NCBI GenBank assembly: GCA_947167215.1
Contig: CAMVHE010000006.1
Span: 1-64,000 of the forward strand
DNA: 64,000 nucleotides
Direction of reading: 5' to 3'
Origin: an uncultured Clostridia bacterium
GTDB lineage: Bacteria > Bacillota > Clostridia > Christensenellales > Aristaeellaceae
Under the pieces are notes generated by a model. That model saw only the letters and a list, made by a program, of their open reading frames with translations. It had not been told where the DNA came from and made no database searches. The number at the start of each line of letters is the position of its first letter. Position 1 is the first letter of the stretch. A program made the translations under genes and the position numbers. Below, piece after piece: positions 8,840-16,751 of the stretch.

Positions 8840-10885
8840 TCAGTTTTCATGCCCGGCTGCAGTGCTTATTATCAAAGCGGCAGCATCGTCGGCGGAAATA
8901 TGGTCAGTATTGATGCACAGGTCATAGCTTTCAGGTTCACCCCATCTGCCCTGCGCCGCCTGATTATAATACGCTGCTCTTTCACGGTCGGCTTTGGCAA
9001 TGCGCACGCTGGCTTCTTTCTCATTCATTCCTTCGCGTTTCATAATGTGACGGATGCGGTTATCCCGGGATGCACAGATGAAGACAGAAAGAACCTTCAC
9101 CTTGTCTCGAAGGAGGATATCGGCGCGCCGACCAACAATGACACAGGGGCCTTCCGCAGCGATTTTTTCAATGATCTCCCGCTGGGCATTGGCGGCTTTC
9201 TGCTCCAGGGGCACATAATTTGGGGTTCCGAAGCCGATGCTCTGATAGATCGTCGGAAGGGTAATGCTCTGCTCGTCCTGGCTTTCCAGATATTTCAGGC
9301 TCAGACCGCTTTCCTGGGCGGCTTTGGCCAGCAGCTGCGAATCATAATAGGGAACATTCAGCGCACTGGCGACCTTCTGGGCGATGGTGCGGCCGCCCGC
9401 ACCGTAGCTGCGTCCGATAACCACGACCCGGTCAGTCAGGGCATCGCCATCAACAGAAGCAGCATTTGTATCCTCTTTTACAGGCACGGAGGCAGGCACG
9501 GACAGCTGCCGGTAGGTGGCAGCAATGACGCAGGCGGCGACGAGAAAGGTGAGCAGGTCGGACACCGGCATGGAGTACAGCACGCCGTCCAGCCCGAACC
9601 ACAGCGGAAGCAGCAGGGCAAAGCCCACACCGAAAATCACTTCCCGCACCATGGAAATCATCGTGGAAGCCAGTGCCTTGCCCACCGACTGCAGGTAGAT
9701 GAAGGTGCCTTTGTTCACTGTGGCCAGGGGCATCAGGCACAGGTAGGTGCGGAAGGCCTTGATGGCAAAATCGGTGTACGCCTGGCTCTCGTTGGCCGCG
9801 CCGAAAATGCCGATGAGCTGCCGGGGAAAGAACTCCACGATGATCAGGGCCGCGGCACCTACGGTGAATTCCCCGATCAGCAGGCGGGTAAACAGCGCCT
9901 TTACCCGGTCATTCCTGCCTGCGCCGACATTGTAGCCTACCACCGGGATGCAGCCTGCGGCCATGCCTACGGCGATGGAGATGACGATCTGGAAGAACTT
10001 CATCACGATGCCCACTACGGCCATGGGAATCTGGGCGTACTGCGGAGCGGAGGACGCGGCGTCCAGTGCGCCGTATTTCCGGATCATGTTGTTGATGGCC
10101 ATCATGGCTGCTACCAGGGAAATCTGGGAAAGGAAACTGGTCATTCCCAGTGCCAGGTATTGCCTGGCCAGACCGGGGTGCAGGCCGAAGCTTTCCTTCT
10201 GCAGTTTCACTGCCTTCATGTGGCACAGATACCAGATGGCCAGTACCGCTGTCAGAATCTGTCCCAGAATCGTCGCCAGGGCTGCGCCCATCATGCCCCA
10301 CCGGAAAACGAAGATGAAAATGGGGTCCAGAATGATGTTCACCACAGCACCGGCCAGGGTGGATACCATGGCGAACCGCGGGCTGCCATCGGAACGGATG
10401 ATGGGATTCATGGCCTGGCCGAACATATAGAAAGGCAGGCCGACCGTAATCCAGAAGAAGTAGCTCCGGGCCTGCTGGAAGGTTTCTTCATTGACCCGGC
10501 CGCCGAAGGCTGTCAGGATGCCATTGGCAAAGATCAGGTAGACCGCCGTTACAATCAGGCTGAGAATCACGCACAGCACCACGGCACTGCCGATGGATCT
10601 GTGCGCCTCTTCTTTTCTGCCCGCGCCAAGGCTGATGGAGACGAAGGCACATGCTCCGTCGCCGATCATGACGGCAATTGCCAGGGCAACGACGGTCAGC
10701 GGGAATACCACCGTATTGGCGGCATTTCCATAGGAGCCGAGATATGTCGCGTTTGCGATGAATATCTGGTCTACAATGTTATAAAGCGCGGCAACCAATA
10801 ATGAAATGATGCATGGGACTGCATATCGCATCATCAGCTTGCCGACGGGTTCTTTTTCCAGAAAGTTGTTCTCCTTATGTTCCAC
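8840..10885 (-). CDS. MATE efflux transporter fused to a cytidylate-kinase-like domain
   Basis: A 681-aa protein with two parts. Residues about 1-460 are a MATE (multidrug and toxin extrusion) transporter: twelve hydrophobic helices in two related halves, opening with the family-typical EPVGKLMMRYAVPCIISLL and containing LYNIVDQIFI. Residues about 485-681 are a cytidylate-kinase-like (AAK/Cmk2) domain starting with the phosphate-binding loop VVVIGRSYGAGGRTIAQ, followed by YYDSQLL, CVIVGRRAD and an Arg-rich lid segment. MATE proteins export cationic drugs or metabolites using Na+ or H+ gradients. Stand-alone domains of the second type occur in many Clostridia; why one is fused here is unknown. 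The start is GTG 10885 behind AGGAGG. The frame is continuous across the junction, so this does not look like two merged genes. Confidence 0.88.
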   Translation of the reverse strand: MEHKENNFLEKEPVGKLMMRYAVPCIISLLVAALYNIVDQIFIANATYLGSYGNAANTVVFPLTVVALAIAVMIGDGACAFVSISLGAGRKEEAHRSIGSAVVLCVILSLIVTAVYLIFANGILTAFGGRVNEETFQQARSYFFWITVGLPFYMFGQAMNPIIRSDGSPRFAMVSTLAGAVVNIILDPIFIFVFRWGMMGAALATILGQILTAVLAIWYLCHMKAVKLQKESFGLHPGLARQYLALGMTSFLSQISLVAAMMAINNMIRKYGALDAASSAPQYAQIPMAVVGIVMKFFQIVISIAVGMAAGCIPVVGYNVGAGRNDRVKALFTRLLIGEFTVGAAALIIVEFFPRQLIGIFGAANESQAYTDFAIKAFRTYLCLMPLATVNKGTFIYLQSVGKALASTMISMVREVIFGVGFALLLPLWFGLDGVLYSMPVSDLLTFLVAACVIAATYRQLSVPASVPVKEDTNAASVDGDALTDRVVVIGRSYGAGGRTIAQKVASALNVPYYDSQLLAKAAQESGLSLKYLESQDEQSITLPTIYQSIGFGTPNYVPLEQKAANAQREIIEKIAAEGPCVIVGRRADILLRDKVKVLSVFICASRDNRIRHIMKREGMNEKEASVRIAKADRERAAYYNQAAQGRWGEPESYDLCINTDHISADDAAALIISTAAGHEN

Positions 10886-11020
10886 GGGTATTTCCTCCTG
10901 CCTGCAGGCAAAAAAATAACGTCTGACCGTCAGCTGGTTCCGCTGCGGCAGACGTTCTGAACATAAAAAGAGTGCTGGCCACAGTTGGATTTACGCTGTT
11001 AGCCACACGCTGTAGGGCTT
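10886..11020 (-). promoter_or_regulatory. Structured 5' leader with terminator (candidate attenuator)
   Basis: Between the promoter and the MATE start, the minus strand holds two structures. The first is an imperfect stem (GTGTGGC-TAA-CAG against CTG-TG-GCCAGCAC, about 10972-11008). The second is a textbook terminator, AACGTCTG/CAGACGTT (10918-10956) followed by ATTTTTTT. The ribosome binding site lies immediately after the terminator. A terminator placed between promoter and gene implies conditional read-through. I could not match it to a riboswitch class I know. A 29-codon frame over the terminator lacks a ribosome binding site. Confidence 0.65.
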
Positions 11021-11048
11021 ATTGTATTCTTTTTTTCAATTTTGTCAA
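11021..11048 (-). promoter_or_regulatory. Strong promoter of the MATE-kinase gene
   Basis: On the minus strand, a consensus TTGACA (11048-11043) and TACAAT (11026-11021) are separated by 16 bases of A-rich sequence. Initiation would fall about 125-130 bases before the GTG start, leaving the structured leader. Confidence 0.75.
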
Positions 11049-11225
11049 GTCAAGCTGCTGCCACATCCGGACATCTTCCGTGACTTTTTTGCAAACAAAC
11101 TTCTGAAGCTGTTGAAAAACGGGCTTTTTTACATATTGGGGTAATCCTGGATCTGCGGTGTCCGTATGATTATCCGGACTTGCACAGCAAGCCGCGATAA
11201 TGGCTGTCGGAGGATATGGCGGTCT

Positions 11226-13004
11226 TCAGCGCGGGATGTTCTTCAGCTTTGGGCAGTTTGCAAAGGCATCCTTTCCGATTCGGGTGCTGCGCCCCCACAG
11301 GAGGACGTTTTCCAGGCTGGAGCAGCCTTCAAAGGCATAATCACCAATGTAATCCGTACCGCTGGTAATGCTGATTTCTTCCAGACTGGTGCAGCCGCGG
11401 AAAGCTGAATTTTCAATGTTGGTATCGCCCCAGATTATGACCGTGTCCAGATCCGTACAGCCCTGAAATGCGGACTCTCCGATGACGGTGCAGCTGCTGG
11501 GGATGCTCACGTCATCCAGGCTGCTGCAGTTTCTGAAAGCGTTTTTCCGGATACTTGTGATGTCTCCCCAGATAATCACGGTACTCATGTTGCTGCAGTT
11601 TTCAAAGGCAGACTCTCCGATGCAGGTCACGCTTCCGGGCAGGCTGATGTCTGTCAGTCTGGTGCAGTCTTTGAAGGTATTCTTTTCAATGCTGGCCGGC
11701 TCACCCCACATGATGACGGTCTTCAGGCTGGAACAGCCTTCAAAGGCGGATTCCCCGATAAAGGAAGTTTCGCCGGGAATGCTGATGTCCTTCAGACCGG
11801 AGCAGCCTTTGAAGGCGGACGCGCCGATGTACTCAATGTCCGCCCAGTTGAGCAGGCTTTTCATTGCGGTACAGTTTTCAAATGCTCCGTCTGCAATACG
11901 GGTTACGTCTCTTCCATCAATTTCCGAGGGGATGGACATGGAGCTCTGGGCTTTGGTATATCCAACAATCTCGACTTTCCCGTCGCCGGTATACCGGTAC
12001 AGGACATCCCCATGGCTCATGACGGTACCGTCAGCGATGACCGGAGAGGCATCCGATACGCTTTCTGCAGCGGTGTCATATTCTGTTTCTGTCTCCATGA
12101 CTGCAGCAGCTGTCTCCGGATAGGGGATGTTCAGCTTATGCACGTAGAGCGTGATGGTCTGATAGGTCTGGCTGTCGACCAGGTTCGAATATTCCTTTCC
12201 CTGGCTGTCCTTCGTGTAAGTCAGCTTCATCTCGGAATTCGGGGCAATATCCTGGGCCGTGACCACATACTGCTTCAGGAGATCGTCGTTTTCCGGGTCA
12301 AGGAAGGCCCCGTCATCGGCGACAAAGCTGAACCGGATGCTCGTTGCACCATACTCGTCCCTGCGGTCTCCTCCAATGGAAGTATAGCCGAAGGAGAGGA
12401 CGTTTTTGCCCACATAGTTCCGGATATAGCAGGTGTATTTATCCGGGGCCGGCTTAATGGGGATCAGCTCGAAGGCGACCGGATCCCCTGCCAGTGTGCC
12501 GTCAATGCGCCGCACGGTCAGATCAATGGTCTGGTGGCTCTGGAAATCGACCAGGCTGCTGTATTCTTCTCCATTGCTGTCCCGGAGGAAAATGTATTTC
12601 ATCTCGGTGTTGGGAGCCAGGTTCTGACCGGTGACGACATACTTCTGCAGCAGGGCTTCATCCTCGATATCCAGATACATGCCGTCTTCCGTGACGAAGA
12701 TAAACTCCAGATGACCTGCACCGTACGCCTCCAGACGGTCACCGCCGAGGGAAGCGTAGCCGAAGCCTGCCGCATTGCGCCCGACATAGTCCTGGATATA
12801 CCAGGTGTACTTATCCGGGGAAGGATTTACCGCAACGGGAATGTGAACCGTCTGACGGCCGCTGCGTTCGGCGGTCGCCTTCCGGATCAGTTCGTCCAGT
12901 TCCGAATCCGTCAGTGCGGTGTAATCACTGCCCTGCGCCGGCACCGGGGCAAAACAGGAAATGGTCAGAAAACAGGAAAGCAGTACAGCAAGCAGTTTTT
13001 TCAT
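11226..13004 (-). CDS. Secreted BspA-type leucine-rich repeat protein
   Basis: 592 aa. Residues 1-25 are a signal peptide (KKLLAVLLSCFLTISCFAPV; cleavage near PAQG). Residues about 62-170 and 180-285 are two copies of one module: PDKYTWYIQDYVGRN against PDKYTCYIRNYVGKN, and LQKYVVTGQNLAPNTEM against LKQYVVTAQDIAPNSEM. Residues about 350-592 hold roughly nine LRR_5 repeats of the form AFENCSSLKSISIPGS. Such proteins are usually surface-displayed and bind host or dietary ligands. No sortase, S-layer or membrane anchor is seen, so it may be released. It is the last gene of the minus-strand kinase/STAND cassette. The start is ATG 13004 behind an AAAGGAGG site. Confidence 0.85.
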   Translation of the reverse strand: MKKLLAVLLSCFLTISCFAPVPAQGSDYTALTDSELDELIRKATAERSGRQTVHIPVAVNPSPDKYTWYIQDYVGRNAAGFGYASLGGDRLEAYGAGHLEFIFVTEDGMYLDIEDEALLQKYVVTGQNLAPNTEMKYIFLRDSNGEEYSSLVDFQSHQTIDLTVRRIDGTLAGDPVAFELIPIKPAPDKYTCYIRNYVGKNVLSFGYTSIGGDRRDEYGATSIRFSFVADDGAFLDPENDDLLKQYVVTAQDIAPNSEMKLTYTKDSQGKEYSNLVDSQTYQTITLYVHKLNIPYPETAAAVMETETEYDTAAESVSDASPVIADGTVMSHGDVLYRYTGDGKVEIVGYTKAQSSMSIPSEIDGRDVTRIADGAFENCTAMKSLLNWADIEYIGASAFKGCSGLKDISIPGETSFIGESAFEGCSSLKTVIMWGEPASIEKNTFKDCTRLTDISLPGSVTCIGESAFENCSNMSTVIIWGDITSIRKNAFRNCSSLDDVSIPSSCTVIGESAFQGCTDLDTVIIWGDTNIENSAFRGCTSLEEISITSGTDYIGDYAFEGCSSLENVLLWGRSTRIGKDAFANCPKLKNIPR

Positions 13005-13022
13005 GGAAATCCTCCTTTTCTC

Positions 13023-13265
13023 TCAGCCGATCTTCATGGTGCGCCAGAAACGAACGTCCGTGGTATTGCCGCATTCACTGCAGTCAAGGGCATCATAGAA
13101 GCCGCCGGTTTCCAGCCGGTCATAATCCGGTGCAAACACGGCAGACCGCACCGTGACCTTCCTCATGCAGTATGGGCAAAGATAGGTATACTCCACCGTG
13201 GCCTGAAACGCATCCTGTGATAGGATCTGATACGTCATGCCGGGCATCTGCTTATGTCCTGGCAT
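13023..13265 (-). CDS. Small zinc-ribbon-like protein
   Basis: An 80-aa protein with two CxxC pairs, CPYC near residue 30 and CSEC near residue 62. They are spaced as in a zinc ribbon and separated by an acidic/aromatic stretch. It has no signal peptide. Its ATG overlaps the stop of the upstream 75-aa gene by one base, and it ends 18 bases before the leucine-rich repeat gene, so it belongs to the same minus-strand unit. I know no named family for it. A role as a small adaptor or zinc-bound regulator of the kinase/STAND protein is possible but unsupported by motif. Confidence 0.7.
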   Translation of the reverse strand: MPGHKQMPGMTYQILSQDAFQATVEYTYLCPYCMRKVTVRSAVFAPDYDRLETGGFYDALDCSECGNTTDVRFWRTMKIG

Positions 13266-13492
13266 CAGGTTACAGCTCCTGCAGTCTCAATGTACCTGTT
13301 CTGCTGCAGGTATTCCGTGAGCTTCTCATAACCCCATCTGCCAATCCGGTATACACCATAGCCTGCTCCGATGAGGATCAACGTCTGTCCGGCTCCTGCA
13401 AGCCATCCCGCGCGGAATACCGCCTCAACGCCAGCTGTTTCACTGCCTTTGCCTGCCACCTTGAGATAGTGCGCAATCTGCGATGCATTCAT
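13265..13492 (-). CDS. Small single-helix membrane protein
   Basis: A 75-aa protein with an amphipathic N-terminus, one hydrophobic helix at about residues 29-50 (WLAGAGQTLILIGAGYGVYR) and a charged C-terminal tail. GGGAGGTATCCGA precedes the ATG at 13492. It is coupled to the zinc-ribbon gene by a one-base overlap. A hairpin separates it from the kinase gene upstream, so expression may be partly uncoupled from that gene. No family is recognised. The shape resembles small membrane effectors, but nothing in the sequence proves that. Confidence 0.65.
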   Translation of the reverse strand: MNASQIAHYLKVAGKGSETAGVEAVFRAGWLAGAGQTLILIGAGYGVYRIGRWGYEKLTEYLQQNRYIETAGAVT

Positions 13493-13582
13493 TCGGATAC
13501 CTCCCGTTTCGTAATCTGAGCGTTTTGTTATCAGCCCGGGTACAGACTATCACGGGAATTTCAGAAATTGGATTTACCGGTG

Positions 13583-13611
13583 CAAACGAAAAGAGCTGCG
13601 ATCTTCGCAGC
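13583..13611 (-). terminator. Hairpin downstream of the kinase/STAND gene
   Basis: GCTGCGA (13595-13601) and TCGCAGC (13605-13611) pair around a 3-base loop. On the minus strand this is followed by TCTTTTCGTTTG, an intrinsic-terminator arrangement between the 1022-aa gene and the two small genes. Confidence 0.6.
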
Positions 13612-13622
13612 GCTTCAGACGG

Positions 13623-16600
13623 TCAGTCAACTCCGGAATTTTTCTCTTCCTCTGCTTTTTCCCGGATGTCTTCCGGACAAAGCGGCAGTTCCCATTCATA
13701 TGGCGAGTCAGCCACTCTTTTTTCCGCTTCGGCAAAGGCCTCTTCTGCTTTGATATACTCGTGGTTCATGGCGTAAATCCTGCCCAGGAAGAAATAGGCA
13801 TCAAAGATGGTTTCCCGATATCGGAGCGCTTCCGGATGCTTTCCGCAAATCCTGACAGCCTCCAATACCGCTTCTGCCGCCTGGTCAGACTGCCCCATTT
13901 CCAGACGGATAGGAGCAGTTTCCTCAATCAGGTGCTCGGCAACGGCGAGATCGGAATCCGGAGATACCAGGGCGATGGCATCTGCAGCATCCATCATGGC
14001 CTGCGCGGCATCCGTTTCCCCTTCCATGGCATGGAACATGGCCGCGTTGCAGAGAAACTGATAGCGCTCGTAGTCCAAAGGCTCTGTAAACCGGTATACA
14101 ACCGGCTCTGCTTCCTGAATCAGCTTTCTGACCTGATCCTGCCGGATGCCTTCGCTCATCAGCGTCCTGGCCTTGTTCATCAGACAGGCTGCCAGCTGCT
14201 TCTTCGCCTCCGGATGGGTGGAAACGCGGGCGGCGGCAATGGCCTGGTCCTCATGGCGGAGGATCTTTTTTAAATCCCGGCTGGCGTTGTGAAGAATAAC
14301 GCTCATGGCCCGGTGGTAGGCAGACAGGTAATAGGCGCTCGGATGCCTGCGCAGATACCGCCTCATATCCTTCAGGATTTCGATGGCATCATCCGGCATG
14401 TAAAGGCGCGCCCGGTAGTAGGCCGCAGTTTCATACAGGCGCAGGATGCTGCTGTCATCCAGATATGCGGGGTCTTCCAGCAGGTCCAGCATCCGGAAGA
14501 GAACCGGCGTATCCTGATCCACCGGAGCATCCATCAGCCAGCGGTACAGCAGCCGCTGAGAGGCTTCTGTTGTCCGGCCGATATTGTCGATGATCTGGCG
14601 GGCGATACGGAGCAGACGGTAAAGACGGTCATAATCCTCCGGAAACTGCCTGCCGCCGTCATGCCTTGTTCCGGCGGGCCGGATGCGCTCATAGAGGCTG
14701 TGCATCATCCGTTCGGCAGCGGCGTCCGCCTCTTCCGTCCATGGCCAGGTGCGGACGTATTCCTGCATCACGGGATGCAGGTGAAGGTTCCGGTTTTCTG
14801 CCTTGACCCAGCCGGATGCTTCCAGCTCATTGACGAAGTCCAGGGAGTCCATTCCGGAGAGGCTCCGGAAAAGCCCCGCATCGATGCCCGGGGCAGAGAA
14901 CAGGGAGAGCAGCTTCATGCAGACCCTGTCCTGCCCGGAAAACCGGTCGGCCTCAACCAGACGGTCCAGAATCCGGAGGAGTGTTTCGTGCCATGCGGAC
15001 TGGTCATGGATATAATCGATTTTTTCTTCCGGGAAATCCGTGAATCCCATTCCGGCCGCCATGGCTTCCGCTGCCTGGATATCCAGGTAGCTTTTGGCAA
15101 TCTGCCGGGCGAACAGTTCCGTCAGCAGCGTATGCCTGCCGATGCAGGTGATGATCGTGCGGAATGCGGACAGATCCGCTTCCTTTTCCAGAATGCAATG
15201 GGAATAATGCTGGAAAAGCAGTGCCAGATCCTCATCGCCCAGTTCTTCCACCGGCATGGCCGGGAACATGCCTTCCGGCATGCGCTCCCGTGAAACCAGC
15301 AGGATGGTCCAGCCGATCGCGCTGAAGGGCTTCAGCTGCTCCAGATGGCCCGGCTCGAAGTTATCGATGACCAGCAGAATGCGCTGCTCTCCGGCCAGAA
15401 CGGACAGGGCCTGTATTTTACGCTGCAGATACTCCTCGGAGCTTTCCTCTTTCATTCTGTGAACGGTATTGACCTGCACCAGCGTGTCGTCCGCAACGGC
15501 CTCTGCCAGATCGCCCTGATCATAGAGCCAGACAACGGCGTCCCACTCCGCCGTATGTTCCGCAGCATACTGCCTTACCAGCGTGCTTTTTCCGATGCCG
15601 CCCATGCCGTACAGGCTGGCGGTACCATGCCCGGCCTGTCTGAGCAGATCTTCCAGCTTCCGGATTTCATCCTGCCGTCCGTAAAAGGCACTGCTTCCCG
15701 GTATGGGGGAAGAGCACAGCCAGGCCTTTGTATCATCCGATAGTGCGAGAATCTCTGAAAGCTGCTGAAGGACCTCTCCGTCATCCTGAAAGCGGTCCGC
15801 AGGATAGCTGGCAAGCGTTTTGTGAAAGAAGCGGGTCAGTGCCCGGAACAGCCTGTCCTGAAAGGGTGCTCCGGCATATGCCATGCTGCCGTAGTCATAT
15901 TCTGCTTCAGGGTCACAGTCAAAGGCGGAGGGTGTCCGGTGCCATAAGGCATGGAAAAGAACGGCGCCGAGACTGTAGAAGTCCGAGTGCTTTCCCAGCT
16001 GGCGCAGCTTTCCTGTCTGCTGTTCCAGCGGGGCATACCCTCTGGTGAAGGAGGTCCGCAGCCCGCCGGGATCACTGGTCCGGATTGTCGTTTTCAGGTC
16101 GTCCATGGAAATCATGGAATCAAAATCAAACAGCTGGACAAGGTCCAGAGAGCCATCCAGCGTCAGAATGTTATCCGGTTTGAGATCCAGATACAGATAC
16201 CCGGCCTCATGAATGCGCTGCAGTGCCTTTGCGGCGCCGTTCAGCAGGGATATACACTCATGCAGGGTGTTCCCGTGGAAATCGGCAAAGGTGCGGCCGT
16301 TCATATAAACGGACACGATATATACGGTGCCGCCGGCATGATAGATGTCGGAAGTGTTTGCTACGGCATTGGTCAGGCTGCCGATGGTGAAGAGCTCGTG
16401 ATTCCGCTGATAGGCAGCGGTCAGCCGGTCTTTTGCAGCTTCAAAGGCGTCCGCATCCCGGTCGGATGCCGTCAGGTTCCCGGCGGCATCCCGGGTCAGG
16501 CGCAGAGAACAGGGAAAACACTCCTTGATGCGGACCAGCTTGAAATTGCCCAGGTGATCCGCATAGGAAGCGTCATACACAATGCATGAGCCGCCGCGTC

Positions 16601-16691
16601 CGACTTCACGGCTGATGGTGAAGAGGGTATATCCGGTATCCGTTGCGAGCTTCAATACAGCACCCGGGGCAAGCGCAGTTCTTCCGTCCAT
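13623..16691 (-). CDS. Ser/Thr protein kinase fused to NB-ARC/STAND ATPase and helical repeats
   Basis: 1022 aa in one frame. Residues 20-310 are a eukaryotic-type kinase: glycine loop VGRGGSCIV (30-38), Lys56 in VRIKE, catalytic Asp169 in LDLKPDN, and metal-binding Asp189 in FDFD (the usual DFG Gly is replaced by Asp191). Residues about 337-600 are a STAND NTPase: Walker A GMGGIGKST (362-370) and Walker B RILLVIDNF (437-445). Residues about 680-1010 form an alpha-helical repeat region of TPR type. This is the usual sensor/switch/effector order, with a kinase as the effector. No transmembrane segment is seen, so it is probably cytosolic. The start is ATG 16691 with AGGAAG upstream. It lies 60 bases after the 399-aa gene. 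Related architectures serve signalling or defence; the target is unknown. Confidence 0.85.
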   Translation of the reverse strand: MDGRTALAPGAVLKLATDTGYTLFTISREVGRGGSCIVYDASYADHLGNFKLVRIKECFPCSLRLTRDAAGNLTASDRDADAFEAAKDRLTAAYQRNHELFTIGSLTNAVANTSDIYHAGGTVYIVSVYMNGRTFADFHGNTLHECISLLNGAAKALQRIHEAGYLYLDLKPDNILTLDGSLDLVQLFDFDSMISMDDLKTTIRTSDPGGLRTSFTRGYAPLEQQTGKLRQLGKHSDFYSLGAVLFHALWHRTPSAFDCDPEAEYDYGSMAYAGAPFQDRLFRALTRFFHKTLASYPADRFQDDGEVLQQLSEILALSDDTKAWLCSSPIPGSSAFYGRQDEIRKLEDLLRQAGHGTASLYGMGGIGKSTLVRQYAAEHTAEWDAVVWLYDQGDLAEAVADDTLVQVNTVHRMKEESSEEYLQRKIQALSVLAGEQRILLVIDNFEPGHLEQLKPFSAIGWTILLVSRERMPEGMFPAMPVEELGDEDLALLFQHYSHCILEKEADLSAFRTIITCIGRHTLLTELFARQIAKSYLDIQAAEAMAAGMGFTDFPEEKIDYIHDQSAWHETLLRILDRLVEADRFSGQDRVCMKLLSLFSAPGIDAGLFRSLSGMDSLDFVNELEASGWVKAENRNLHLHPVMQEYVRTWPWTEEADAAAERMMHSLYERIRPAGTRHDGGRQFPEDYDRLYRLLRIARQIIDNIGRTTEASQRLLYRWLMDAPVDQDTPVLFRMLDLLEDPAYLDDSSILRLYETAAYYRARLYMPDDAIEILKDMRRYLRRHPSAYYLSAYHRAMSVILHNASRDLKKILRHEDQAIAAARVSTHPEAKKQLAACLMNKARTLMSEGIRQDQVRKLIQEAEPVVYRFTEPLDYERYQFLCNAAMFHAMEGETDAAQAMMDAADAIALVSPDSDLAVAEHLIEETAPIRLEMGQSDQAAEAVLEAVRICGKHPEALRYRETIFDAYFFLGRIYAMNHEYIKAEEAFAEAEKRVADSPYEWELPLCPEDIREKAEEEKNSGVD

Positions 16692-16751
16692 GAGTCTTCC
16701 TCCAAGCTTTGGTTTGTCTTTATCCTACCCCGGGCAGCCTCCGATCTGGAT

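Noticed and set aside
8849-10801. A 650-codon plus-strand frame opposite the MATE fusion
   Set aside because: Gly/His-rich, low-information translation without a ribosome binding site; opposite a well-supported transporter.
10876-10965. 29-codon leader peptide over the MATE attenuator
   Set aside because: No ribosome binding site before its ATG and composition dictated by the terminator stem, so I did not list it as a gene.
12012-13220. 402-codon plus-strand frame opposite the leucine-rich repeat gene
   Set aside because: Spans two minus-strand genes and their gap; no domain signal.
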